From: Prosthecomicrobium pneumaticum
GTDB taxonomy: Bacteria > Pseudomonadota > Alphaproteobacteria > Rhizobiales > Kaistiaceae
Reading direction: 5' to 3'
Assembly (NCBI RefSeq): GCF_014199915.1
Contig: NZ_JACHOO010000009.1
Span: 1-64,000, forward strand
Length of the DNA: 64,000 bases
The position numbers were made by a program, and so were the translations under genes. The stretch's first letter is position 1. Every line of letters begins with the position of its first letter. Of the stretch, positions 11,455-19,673 are shown in pieces. Below the pieces are notes generated by a model, which was given only the letters and a program-made list of their open reading frames with translations, did no database searches and had not been told where the DNA came from.

Positions 11455-12482
11455 GCCGGCTCCCCCGACAGGCTGCGGCGGCGCGCGAAGACCAGCCAGA
11501 TGAAGAACGGCGCGCCGATGAGCGCGGTGACGACGCCGAGCCGGATCTCGCCCTGCGACGGGATCATCCGGACCAGAATATCGGCCGCCGAGAGCAGCAC
11601 CGCCCCGGCGAGCGCAGCCGGTAGCAGCAGCCGCCCGGGGTCGTTCCGCACGAAGGGCCGCACGAGATGCGGCGCGACGAGGCCGACGAAGCCGATCGAG
11701 CCGGCGACCGCGACGCCGCCGCCGACCGCGAGCGCGACGCCGAGCACGACACGGAAGCGCACCCGGGCGAGCGGGAAGCCGAGGCTCGCCGCCGCCTCCT
11801 CGCCCAGCGTCAGGGCGCGGAAGGCGCGGCCGTCGGCGAAGAGCAGCGCCGTGCCGGCGGCGATGAAGGGCGCGGCGATCAGCACATGGCGCAGCGACCG
11901 GTCCTCGAGCGAGCCGAGCAGCCAGAAGGCGATCTCGAGCGCCGCGAAGGGATTGGGCGCGAGGTTGAGGGCGAGCGAGGTGGCCGCGCCGGCGAGGCTC
12001 GATATGGCGAGCCCGGCGAGGATGACGACGAGGAGGCTCGCGCGCGGCCCGGCGACGAGGACGAGCAGCGCCACCGAGACGAGCGCCCCGGCGAGCGCGG
12101 CGACCGGCAGCGCGAAGGAGAGCGTGTCGACGAGGCCGAGCGCGATGGCGAGCACGGCGCCGAACGCTGCCGCCGACGGTGCACCGAACAGCGACGGCGC
12201 CGCGAGCGGGTTGCGCAACAGCCCCTGCAGCGCCGCGCCGGAAAGCCCGAGCGAGAAGCCGATCATCAGCGCGAGCAGTGCCCGCGGCAGCCGGATCTCG
12301 ACGACGATCAGCCGCGCCGCCTCGGAGCCGAGCCCCGTCAGCCCGCCGAGCGCCTCGGCCGGCGACAGCCACACCGGCCCGACCCCGAGCGACACGACGA
12401 AGAGCAGCGCGAGCACGCAAGCGAGCCCCGCGACGGGCGCGCGGGAGCGCGGCGAGGACGGCCCGCCCCTCTCGTCCGTCAT
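11451..12482 (-). CDS. btuC: Cobalamin-type ABC transporter permease (BtuC/FecCD family)
   Basis: Inner-membrane permease of about 343 residues with around nine to ten hydrophobic segments. FecCD hallmarks are 'GAALQGLLRNPLAAPSLFGA' in the first third and 'GSIGFVGLVAPHLVRPFV' in the last third. The start at 12482 has a GAGGGG ribosome site. It is the first gene of the permease-ATPase pair. The 665-base gap to btuB is filled with repeats, so co-transcription with btuB is uncertain. Confidence 0.93.
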   Translation of the reverse strand: MTDERGGPSSPRSRAPVAGLACVLALLFVVSLGVGPVWLSPAEALGGLTGLGSEAARLIVVEIRLPRALLALMIGFSLGLSGAALQGLLRNPLAAPSLFGAPSAAAFGAVLAIALGLVDTLSFALPVAALAGALVSVALLVLVAGPRASLLVVILAGLAISSLAGAATSLALNLAPNPFAALEIAFWLLGSLEDRSLRHVLIAAPFIAAGTALLFADGRAFRALTLGEEAAASLGFPLARVRFRVVLGVALAVGGGVAVAGSIGFVGLVAPHLVRPFVRNDPGRLLLPAALAGAVLLSAADILVRMIPSQGEIRLGVVTALIGAPFFIWLVFARRRSLSGEPA

Positions 12483-12499
12483 CTCGCCCCTCGCTCCAT

Positions 12500-12935
12500 C
12501 ACCCCGGCCCGGTCCCCACCCCACACACCCGTCCAAGCCCGGTCCCCACCCCACACACCCGTCACCCCGGCCTCCGTGCCGGGGTCCATGAGCGTGCCGC
12601 CGGGCCGTCCGGGCGAGAGTGACCCATCGGGCGCCCGCACCACCTCTCTGCCATTCGTCACGATCACGGAGGCCGGCATGACGGACGGAGGGGGCCGTGC
12701 AGGGCCGTCGGCGGGCGGAGAGGCCTCCACCCGGCCGCCCCCCTCCCCGGCCCTCCCCCACAAGGGGGGAGGGAGAAGGGGGCACTTGCCTCTCCTTCCC
12801 CGTCCTCCGACGGCGCGCCGGCGCCCGCCCGGGAGCCTCTCTCCCCCCTCGCGGGGGAGAGAGGGAGAGGGGGGCCGGCAGGCGAGCCGTCCGCGGATTG
12901 ATGCCTCCCGGCTTTCGCCGGCATGACGGACGGGA
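12500..12935. repeat. Dense repeat field between btuC and btuB
   Basis: From left to right: two tandem copies of a 30-base unit (core 'GGTCCCCACCCCACACACCC' at 12511 and 12541); a family I unit at about 12558-12598; a partial family I unit at about 12655-12685; a family II palindrome at about 12741-12776; an inverted family II unit at about 12834-12873; and a family IV-like palindrome at about 12897-12930. The block 12731-12930 has the same order and nearly the same spacing as the in-frame block at 23741-23938 in cobN. The gap 12483-13147 shows no gene. Confidence 0.85.
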
Positions 12936-13147
12936 GGGGGCGCACCATTCTCGGCGACAGGGCTCCCCGCCTCGGCGGGGAAGACGGGCGGAGAGCCCTG
13001 CGCCTCGTCGCCGTCCCGAGGGGACGGAGACCTCCAGGGAGGATCGACGACACCGCCCGTGCGCCCTGCACACGCACGGGACCACCCGCCGACGCGCACG
13101 CCGCGGCGGTCGGTCTCCTGCGGCGCGGTCGCGGCGGCGGTCATCGG

Positions 13148-15115
13148 TCAATAGGTCCAGGCGAGGCCGACATAATAGGAGCGGCCGGCCGTGTTGTAGC
13201 CGAGCGGGTCCTGATAGTCGGCGTCGGTGACGTTCTCGATCCGGCCGGTCAGCGTCGTCTGCGGCGCCAGCCTGTAGGAGGCGGAGAGGTCGAGCCGCAG
13301 ATAGGAGTCGATCTTCTCCACCTCGCCCGCCTTGTTGAACTGCTCGCCGACATAGGTGAGCGCCGCCCGGCTTTCGAAGCGGTCGATGCCGGTCAGCGTC
13401 AGGCCGAGCGTGCCGGAATTCTCCGGCCGGCGGGCGAGCGCGAGGCCCGTGTCGAGGTCCTCGGTCCGCTGCCAGGTCCAGGTCGCGTCCGCCGCCAGCC
13501 AGCCCTCGATCAGCGTGGCGTTCGCCGACAGTTCGAGCCCGTGCGCCTCGGCGCGGGCGACGTTCTCGAAATAGCCCGCCGGATAGGCGATCGAGACGAA
13601 GCTGATCAGGTCCTCGAACCGGTTGTAGAAGCCGGTCGCCGAGAAACGGAGCCGGCCGTCGAACAGGCTCTGGTCGATCCCGAGATCGAAGCCGACACTC
13701 TTCTCCGGCGCGATATCGGCGGAGATGAGGTCCGGATAGGAGGGCTGATAGGCGAGATTGCTGCCGATCATATAGGCCGTCGCCCGCTTCGCGCCGGTGC
13801 CGGCGCTCGCCCGCAGCGTCGTGCCGAGATCGGCGAGGTCATAGGCCGCCGTGACGCGGCCGGTCAGGAAATCCGCGCCGTCCGGATCGCCGTCATAGCG
13901 GCCGGCGAAGGAGAGATGCAGGTCGTCGAAAAGGCTCACCTGATGCAGCGCGAACAGCGCATAGAGCGTCCGGTCGCTTTCATAGGCCGTGAAGCCGGTG
14001 GCGTTCTCCGTGTCGTAACGGGCCTGCTCGCGCTCCAGCCGGCCGCCGAGCGTCAGATCGCCATAGGCGTCGAGCCCGATCGTCCCCTGATATTCCGCGC
14101 CGAAGCTCGTCGAGGCGAAATGGTCGACCCGGGTCGACGACGTGCCGGGCTCCCGGTTCTCGCGGTCGTAATCGGTGCCGAAGAGGGTGAGCGACGGCTC
14201 GAACCGGTCGTCGAAGGCGCTGCCGGAGAGCTTGGCAAAACCGGTGACGAGCGATTTCTCGGTCTCGTTCTTCGCCTCGCCGCGGATCGCCGCCGCGTCC
14301 TTGTAACAGGCGAGGTCGACGCTCGGACAGGCATCCGAGAGCGAGGGCGGCGCCTTGTCGTAATCGGCCGACTGGTCGTAGCCGCTGACGCCGAGCTCGA
14401 GCAGCGGCCCGTCGCCCGGCGTGCCGAGTTCGGCGCGCACCGTGCCGGCGAGTTTCGCCGCTCCGTCCGCCTCCGAGGAATCGCGGTCGCCGACCCGGCT
14501 GAAGCCGTCGGTGCGGACGATCGCGCCGCTCCCCGACAGCCGGATCGCGTCGTTCCCCGCCGCGCCGCCGAAGCGCGTCGCCACCGTGCCGTAGGAGCCG
14601 GCCTCGACGGAAGCATGGGCGGAGACGCCCCTGTCCGGCCGCCGGGTGACGATGTTGATGACGCCGCCGATCGCGTCGGAGCCGTAGAGCGCACTCTGCG
14701 GCCCGCGCAGCACCTCGATGCGCTCGATGTCGGTCGGGGTGAGCACGGAGAAATCGAACTCGTCGCGCGAGCCTGCGGAATCATTGACCCGCACCCCGTC
14801 GATCAGCACCAGCGTGTGGCCGGTCTCGGCGCCGCGCAGCCGCACGTCGATCGTGCCGCCCGGCCCGCCGCTTTCGGAGACGGAGAGCCCCGGGACGGTG
14901 CGCAGCAATGACACGAGCGAGCCGGCGGAGGCACGGTCGATCGCGTCGCGGTCGAGCACGGTGACCGCGCTGCCGGTCTCCGAGAGTGCGGTCGGGCCGC
15001 GATTGGCGGTGACGACGATCTCGTCGAGCACCGCCGGCTCGGCCGCCGCCGCGCCCGGAAGGGCGATCATAATGGGGAGAAGGAGGGCGGTTGCATCCCG
15101 CCGCTTCGCTTGCAT
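13148..15115 (-). CDS. btuB: TonB-dependent cobalamin receptor BtuB-like
   Basis: Outer membrane receptor of 655 residues. It has a signal peptide 'MQAKRRDATALLLPIMIALP' ending near 'GAAAA', then a TonB box 'DEIVVTAN' (about 28-36). A plug domain follows ('SLLRTVPGLSVSESGGPG', 'LVLIDGVRVND', 'IEVLRGPQSALYGSDAIGG'). A long beta-barrel ends in 'YYVGLAWTY' with the terminal aromatic typical of porin-type barrels. The start at 15115 has GAGG seven bases upstream. It is divergent from the btuF-like gene, and its leader carries a probable cobalamin riboswitch. Confidence 0.93.
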   Translation of the reverse strand: MQAKRRDATALLLPIMIALPGAAAAEPAVLDEIVVTANRGPTALSETGSAVTVLDRDAIDRASAGSLVSLLRTVPGLSVSESGGPGGTIDVRLRGAETGHTLVLIDGVRVNDSAGSRDEFDFSVLTPTDIERIEVLRGPQSALYGSDAIGGVINIVTRRPDRGVSAHASVEAGSYGTVATRFGGAAGNDAIRLSGSGAIVRTDGFSRVGDRDSSEADGAAKLAGTVRAELGTPGDGPLLELGVSGYDQSADYDKAPPSLSDACPSVDLACYKDAAAIRGEAKNETEKSLVTGFAKLSGSAFDDRFEPSLTLFGTDYDRENREPGTSSTRVDHFASTSFGAEYQGTIGLDAYGDLTLGGRLEREQARYDTENATGFTAYESDRTLYALFALHQVSLFDDLHLSFAGRYDGDPDGADFLTGRVTAAYDLADLGTTLRASAGTGAKRATAYMIGSNLAYQPSYPDLISADIAPEKSVGFDLGIDQSLFDGRLRFSATGFYNRFEDLISFVSIAYPAGYFENVARAEAHGLELSANATLIEGWLAADATWTWQRTEDLDTGLALARRPENSGTLGLTLTGIDRFESRAALTYVGEQFNKAGEVEKIDSYLRLDLSASYRLAPQTTLTGRIENVTDADYQDPLGYNTAGRSYYVGLAWTY

Positions 15116-15124
15116 GGCAGACCT

Positions 15125-15210
15125 CGAATGGATCGATCTGGCTGGCGCGCCCGTCACGTCGAGTGTCCCGGGCCCGACCGGCTTTGCGGCCGGCTCGCGA
15201 AGGCGTAGAC
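15125..15210 (-). promoter_or_regulatory. Probable short or degenerate cobalamin riboswitch ahead of btuB
   Basis: On the minus strand the btuB leader contains 'GAGCCGGCCGCAAAGCCGG' (15196-15178). This resembles the GGGAAgCCGGTGcAAatCCGG element of the cobalamin aptamer. It is followed by a C/G-rich junction and then 'GCCAGCCAGATCGATC' (15146-15131), like the B12-box end of short cobalamin riboswitches. The match is weaker than for the element ahead of cbtB. The only space is the 152 bases to the divergent btuF-like start. Confidence 0.5.
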
Positions 15211-15267
15211 GAGGGGCGCGCGCTCGGCAAGCCGGACGCGCGGCCCGTCCCCAGCCGAGCTCCCGCC

Positions 15268-16470
15268 ATGCGCTTCCGCCCCCTCCTCGCGACGCTCGCC
15301 ACGCTCCTCGCCGCCGGCGCCGCCGGTGCAGTCCTGGGTGGAGAAGAAGGAAGCCCCTCACCCTACCCTCTCCCGCAAGCGGGAGAGGGGACGACAACCG
15401 TCGCGCTCGCAGACACCAACAGGCGCGACGCTGACGCCTTTCCGGGAGCAGGGCCGGGGGGCCCCCTCTCCCGCTCGCGGGAGAGGGCCGGGGTGAGGGC
15501 CTTCCCCTCCGCCTCCCGAACGGCCCCCGGCGAGGAAGAGCCCTCACCCACCCCTCTCCCGCAGGCGGGAGAGGGGATCACCCGCGTCGCGCTCGCAGAC
15601 ACCAACAGGCGCGATGCGTACACTCCGGGAGCGGCCGCCGACGCCCCCCTCTCCCGCTCGCGGGAGAGGGCCGGGGTGAGGGAAAGCCCGGGCGCGCCCG
15701 CCCGCGTCGTCTCCATCAATGCCTGCGCCGACCAGCTCCTCCTCGCGCTCGCCGATCCGGGCCAGATCGCCGCGCTGTCGCTCTATGCCGACGATCCCTC
15801 GCTCTCTTTTCTCGCCGCCGAGGCCGCCCGGTTCCCGCACGATGCCGGGCCGGCGGAGACCGTGATCGCGCGCCGGCCGGATCTCGTGCTCGCCGGGCGC
15901 TATACGAAGCGCGAGACGCGCGAGATGCTGAAACGGCTCGGCTTCCGTGTCGTCGAGCTCGCCTCGGTGCGCACCATCGACGAATCGATCGCGCAGATCC
16001 GCGCGGTCGCGGCTCTCATCGGCCGGGCGGAGGCGGGCGAGGCGCTGGTGGCCGCGATCGAGCGGGCGCGGGCCGAGGCCGCAGCGGCCGCGGCGGCGCA
16101 CCCCTCGCGGCCGGCGGTCGCGGTCTATCAGCGACGCGGCTGGGTGACCGGCGGCGACACGCTGACCGGCGAGCTGATCCGGCTCGCCGGCTTCGCCGAT
16201 GCCGGCGCGGTGCTCGCCGGGCGTTCGGGCGGGCTCGTGCCGCTCGAGCGGATGGTCGCGGCGCCGCCCGATTATCTGCTCGTCGGCGAGGCGGCGGGGC
16301 CGGCGGAAGACCAGGGCCGCGCGCTGCTCGCCCATCCGGCGCTCGCCGCGCTGTTCCCGCCCGACCGGCGGATCGTCCTGCCGGCGCGGCTCACCGTCTG
16401 CGGCGGCCCTTCCCTTCCCGCGGCGATCGCGATGCTCGCCCGCGCCCGGCAGGAGATATCGGTGCCGTGA
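15268..16470 (+). CDS. btuF: Cobalamin ABC transporter substrate-binding protein (BtuF-like) with in-frame repeat insertions
   Basis: Periplasmic binding protein of 400 residues, about 100 longer than usual. A signal peptide 'MRFRPLLATLATLLAAGAAG' at residues 1-20 is followed, at about residues 30-140, by two direct copies of a 142-145 base family III repeat. These translate as 'SPSPYPLPQAGEG...PLSRSRERAGVRA'. The mature binding domain then resumes in the same frame at 'ARVVSINACADQLLLAL' and runs to the end ('LVPLERMVAAPPDYLLVGEA'). No start codon with a signal peptide exists after the repeats, so they lie inside the gene. The stop overlaps the GTG start of cobD (GTGA). Confidence 0.85.
   Translation: MRFRPLLATLATLLAAGAAGAVLGGEEGSPSPYPLPQAGEGTTTVALADTNRRDADAFPGAGPGGPLSRSRERAGVRAFPSASRTAPGEEEPSPTPLPQAGEGITRVALADTNRRDAYTPGAAADAPLSRSRERAGVRESPGAPARVVSINACADQLLLALADPGQIAALSLYADDPSLSFLAAEAARFPHDAGPAETVIARRPDLVLAGRYTKRETREMLKRLGFRVVELASVRTIDESIAQIRAVAALIGRAEAGEALVAAIERARAEAAAAAAAHPSRPAVAVYQRRGWVTGGDTLTGELIRLAGFADAGAVLAGRSGGLVPLERMVAAPPDYLLVGEAAGPAEDQGRALLAHPALAALFPPDRRIVLPARLTVCGGPSLPAAIAMLARARQEISVP
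15355..15499. repeat. Family III repeat, copy 1, inside btuF-like gene
   Basis: A 145-base unit bounded by the outward motifs CCCTCACCCT and GGGGTGAGGG. It contains the palindromes 'CTCTCCCGCAAGCGGGAGAG' and 'CTCTCCCGCTCGCGGGAGAG' and a middle part including 'GCAGACACCAACAGGCGCGA'. It is followed 41 bases later by copy 2. Confidence 0.93.
15541..15682. repeat. Family III repeat, copy 2, inside btuF-like gene
   Basis: A 142-base direct copy of 15355-15499 with the same two palindromes and the same 'GCAGACACCAACAGGCGCGA' middle. The start-to-start distance is 186 bases and the length difference is 3 bases, so both copies are read in one frame without a stop. Confidence 0.93.
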
Positions 16471-17441
16471 TTGCCGATTGGCTCGACCTTCATTTCGCCG
16501 CGCTCGCCCTCGCCCTCCTCGTCGACGCCGCGATCGGCGATCCGGACTGGCTGTGGCGCCGCCTGCCCCATCCGGTCACCTGGTTCGGCGCGCTGATCGG
16601 CCTGCTCGACCGGACGCTCAATCGCGAGGACATGGCGACCCCGACGCGCCGCGCGCTCGGCGTCGTCGCGGTCGTCCTCCTCGTCGCCGTCGCGATCGCG
16701 GCGGGGGTCGCGCTCGACTGGCTGTTCGACAACAGCTGGTGGGGCTTCTTCGCCACCGTCCTCGTCGTGGCGGTGATGCTCGCCGGCCGCAGCCTCTACG
16801 ACCATGTCCGCGCCGTCGCCGACGCCTTCGATCGCGGCGGCCTGCCGGCGGCGCGGACCGCCGTCGCCCGCATCGTCGGCCGCGATCCGGACAGTCTCGA
16901 CGAGGCGGGCGTCTGCCGCGCCGCGGTCGAATCGGCGGCCGAGAATTTCTCCGACGGGCTGGTCGCCCCGGCCTTCTGGTTCGCCGCAGCCGGACTGCCC
17001 GGTCTCCTCGCCTACAAGGCGATCAACACCGCCGATTCGATGATCGGCCACCGGACGCCGCGCCATGAGGCGTTCGGCTGGGCGGCCGCGCGGCTCGACG
17101 ATCTCGTCAACCTGCCGGCGAGCCGCATCGCCGCCGGCCTGATCGTGCTCGCCGCGCCGGTCGTCGGCGGCCGCATCCCGGACGCCTTCGCGGCGATGCT
17201 CGACGACGCCCGCAAGCACCGCTCGCCGAATGCCGGCTGGCCGGAGGCCGCCGCCGCCGGCGCGCTCCGGCTCGCCCTCGCCGGCCCGCGCCGCTATCAC
17301 GGCGTCGTCGTCGACGATCCCTTCCTCAACCCGGCCGGCCGGCGCGGCGTCCGCCCGCGCGACATCCGCGAGGCGCTGAAGCTGATGATCGCCGCCGCCG
17401 CGCTCGGCTGGCTGGTCCTCGCCACCTTCGCCCTGTCCTGA
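16467..17441 (+). CDS. cobD: Adenosylcobinamide-phosphate synthase CobD (CbiB)
   Basis: Membrane enzyme joining aminopropanol (phosphate) to cobyric acid. The product is 324 residues with several hydrophobic segments. CbiB signatures are 'DAAIGDPDWLWRRLPHPVTW' near the N-terminus, 'ESAAENFSDGLVAPAFWF' (about 152-169) and 'YKAINTADSMIGHR'. The start is GTG, overlapping the btuF-like stop as GTGA. It ends 12 bases before the convergent cobQ stop. It works with CobC, CobQ and CobP encoded nearby. Confidence 0.95.
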   Translation: MIADWLDLHFAALALALLVDAAIGDPDWLWRRLPHPVTWFGALIGLLDRTLNREDMATPTRRALGVVAVVLLVAVAIAAGVALDWLFDNSWWGFFATVLVVAVMLAGRSLYDHVRAVADAFDRGGLPAARTAVARIVGRDPDSLDEAGVCRAAVESAAENFSDGLVAPAFWFAAAGLPGLLAYKAINTADSMIGHRTPRHEAFGWAAARLDDLVNLPASRIAAGLIVLAAPVVGGRIPDAFAAMLDDARKHRSPNAGWPEAAAAGALRLALAGPRRYHGVVVDDPFLNPAGRRGVRPRDIREALKLMIAAAALGWLVLATFALS

Positions 17442-17453
17442 GCGCGCCGAACG

Positions 17454-18911
17454 CTACCGCGCCCTTGCGATCGACAGCAGCGCCGCCACATCGAGATGCG
17501 TCGCCAGATGGTCGGCGAGCCGGTCGAGCGTCTCCTCGACCCGCGCCTCATAGGCGAGGTCCGAGCCCGGCACGCCGAGCGCGGCGAGATAGGCCCGGCG
17601 GAAGCCGTCGGCGGCGAACAGCCCGTGCACATAGCTGCCGGCGACGAGCCCGTCCGCCGAGACCGCGCCGTCCGGGCCTGCCGGGCCGGTGACCAATGGC
17701 CGGTCGGTGTCCGGCCCGTTCGTGCGGCCGAGATGGATCTCGTAGCCGGTGACCGCCTCCCCCGTGCCGACATGCCGGCCGGCGAACGGCACCGTCCGCT
17801 TGTCGCCCGAAAGCACGGTGTCGACGGCGAGCAGGCCGAGCCCCTCCACCGTGCCGGCCGGCCCCTCGATCCCGTCCGGATCGGCGATCGTGCGGCCGAG
17901 CATCTGGTAGCCGCCGCAAAGCCCGAGCACCCGTCCGCCGCGCCGGTGATGGGCGCGGATGTCGATGTCCCAGCCCTCCCGCCGCAGCGCGGCGAGATCA
18001 GCCATCGTGCTCTTTGATCCAGGCAGAAGCACCACATCGCAGGGTGGTATGAACCGCCCCGGCTGGATCAAGTCGACCGTCACGCCGGGCTCCATGCGGA
18101 GCGGATCGAGATCGTCGAAATTGGCGATGCGGGGCAGCATCGGCACGGCGACCGACAGCCCTCCCGCGCGCCGGGTGCCGCGGCCGGCGAGATCGAGCAT
18201 GTCCTCCGCCGGCAGGAGATGCGCCGCGGGAAACCACGGCACGACGCCGAGCGAGGCCCAGCCGGTCGCCGCGCGGATCACATCGAGCCCCTTCGAGAAG
18301 AGGTCGACATCCCCGCGCATCTTGTTGATCAAGAACCCCTTTATGCGGCTCCTGTCGTCCTCGTCGAGGATTGCCCGGGTGCCGACGAGGCTGGCGATCA
18401 CGCCGCCGCGGTCGATGTCGCCGGCGAGCACCACCGGCACCTCCGTCGCCGCGGCGAAACCCATATTGGCGATGTCGCCGGCGCGCAGATTGACCTCCGC
18501 CGGACTGCCCGCCCCTTCCACGATCACGAGATCGGCGACGGCCGCGAGCCGCTCGAAGCTCTCCACGACCTTCGGCAGCAACTCCTTCTTCCGGCTGCCA
18601 TATTCGGCCGCCCGCATGGTCCCGAAGCGGCGCCCATGCACGATCACCTGCGCCCCGGTCTCGCTCTCCGGCTTGAGGAGGACCGGATTCATGTCGACGC
18701 TCGGCGCCATTCCGGCGGCACGCGCCTGGAGGGCCTGCGCCCGCCCGATCTCGCCGCCATCGGCCGTCACCGCGGCGTTGTTCGACATGTTCTGCGGCTT
18801 GAACGGCACCACCCGCAGCCCCCGCCGCGCGAACAGCCGGCACAGCCCGGCGACGAGCAGCGACTTGCCGACATTCGACCCGGTGCCCTGCAGCATGATG
18901 GCGGGGGTCAC
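17454..18911 (-). CDS. cobQ: Cobyric acid synthase CobQ
   Basis: Glutamine-dependent amidase converting adenosylcobyrinate a,c-diamide to adenosylcobyric acid. The product is 485 residues, the family length. An N-terminal dethiobiotin-synthetase-like ATPase domain has '[15 protein letters not shown]' (9-23). A C-terminal class I glutamine amidotransferase-like domain has the nucleophile in '[11 protein letters not shown]' (C332) and the histidine of 'GSYVHGLF' (H429). The start is GTG at 18911 with GAGGG upstream. A 102-base gap containing a family III palindrome separates it from cobO. Confidence 0.96.
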   Translation of the reverse strand: MTPAIMLQGTGSNVGKSLLVAGLCRLFARRGLRVVPFKPQNMSNNAAVTADGGEIGRAQALQARAAGMAPSVDMNPVLLKPESETGAQVIVHGRRFGTMRAAEYGSRKKELLPKVVESFERLAAVADLVIVEGAGSPAEVNLRAGDIANMGFAAATEVPVVLAGDIDRGGVIASLVGTRAILDEDDRSRIKGFLINKMRGDVDLFSKGLDVIRAATGWASLGVVPWFPAAHLLPAEDMLDLAGRGTRRAGGLSVAVPMLPRIANFDDLDPLRMEPGVTVDLIQPGRFIPPCDVVLLPGSKSTMADLAALRREGWDIDIRAHHRRGGRVLGLCGGYQMLGRTIADPDGIEGPAGTVEGLGLLAVDTVLSGDKRTVPFAGRHVGTGEAVTGYEIHLGRTNGPDTDRPLVTGPAGPDGAVSADGLVAGSYVHGLFAADGFRRAYLAALGVPGSDLAYEARVEETLDRLADHLATHLDVAALLSIARAR

Positions 18912-18952
18912 CGCGAAAGGCCCTCACGCCGGCCGACGCCCCCGAGAGCGAC

Positions 18953-18993
18953 ACTCCCCCTCTCCCGCTCGCGGGAGAGGGTCGGGGTGAGGG
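18953..18993. repeat. Family III palindrome between cobO and cobQ
   Basis: Contains 'CTCTCCCGCTCGCGGGAGAG' followed by GGTCGGGGTGAGGG, the same right-hand end as the repeats in the btuF-like gene. It lies in the 102-base spacer of the cob operon. As a strong hairpin in the transcript it could affect cobQ expression. Confidence 0.88.
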
Positions 18994-19013
18994 CCTTCCT
19001 CATCGCCGCGGCC

Positions 19014-19673
19014 TCAGAACTCGATCCCGATCTGCGCCTTAACCCCCGAGCGGAACGGGTGTTTTATCATTTCCATCTCGGTGACGAGGTCGGCCGTCTC
19101 GATCAGCGCGTCGGGCGCGTTGCGGCCGGTGACGACGACATGGACGTCCTCCGGCTTCTCGGTCGCCAGGAAGGCGAGCACCTCGTCGAGCGGCAGGTAA
19201 TCGTAGCGCAGCACGATGTTGAGCTCGTCGAGCAGCACGATCCGCCGCTCGCCGCCGGCGATCAGCCGCTTCGCGACCTCCCAGGCGCGGCGGGCCGCGG
19301 CGATGTCGCGCTGGCGGTCCTGCGTCTCCCAGGTGAAGCCCTCGCCGAGCCGGTGCACCTCCGCGAGATCGCCGAAGGCGGCGAGCGCCTTCGTTTCGCC
19401 GGTGTCCATCGCACCCTTGACGAACTGCACGACGGCGACCGGCATGCCGTGGCCGAGCGCCCGGAACAACATCCCGAAGGCCGCCGTCGACTTGCCCTTG
19501 CCCTTGCCGGTATGGACGATCAGGAGCCCTTTCTCGATCGTCTTCCCTTCCATCATCCGGTCGCGCACCGCCTTCTTTTTCTTCATCTTTTCGGCGTGGC
19601 GGGCCTCGTCGGCGAGCGGCGCGGCGTGATGGTCGGCGGGCTCGGTCTCGGGGCTCTCGGTCTCGGAACTCAT
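19014..19673 (-). CDS. cobO: Cob(I)yrinic acid a,c-diamide adenosyltransferase CobO (BtuR family)
   Basis: Adds the adenosyl ligand to the corrin. The product is 219 residues. The P-loop 'HTGKGKGKSTA' is at 54-64 and 'QFVKGAMDTGE' follows. Later come 'WEVAKRLIAGGERRIVLLDE' and 'VVVTGRNAPDALIETADLVT', all CobO/BtuR landmarks. The lysine-rich N-terminal stretch is usual for alphaproteobacterial CobO. Its ATG overlaps the cobN stop as ATGA. Confidence 0.96.
   Translation of the reverse strand: MSSETESPETEPADHHAAPLADEARHAEKMKKKKAVRDRMMEGKTIEKGLLIVHTGKGKGKSTAAFGMLFRALGHGMPVAVVQFVKGAMDTGETKALAAFGDLAEVHRLGEGFTWETQDRQRDIAAARRAWEVAKRLIAGGERRIVLLDELNIVLRYDYLPLDEVLAFLATEKPEDVHVVVTGRNAPDALIETADLVTEMEMIKHPFRSGVKAQIGIEF

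Noticed and set aside
10687-12420. A single fused permease-ATPase protein in the btuD frame
   Set aside because: The upstream part of that frame is a shadow of the permease gene, which is intact in another frame and ends in an ATGA overlap with the ATPase start.
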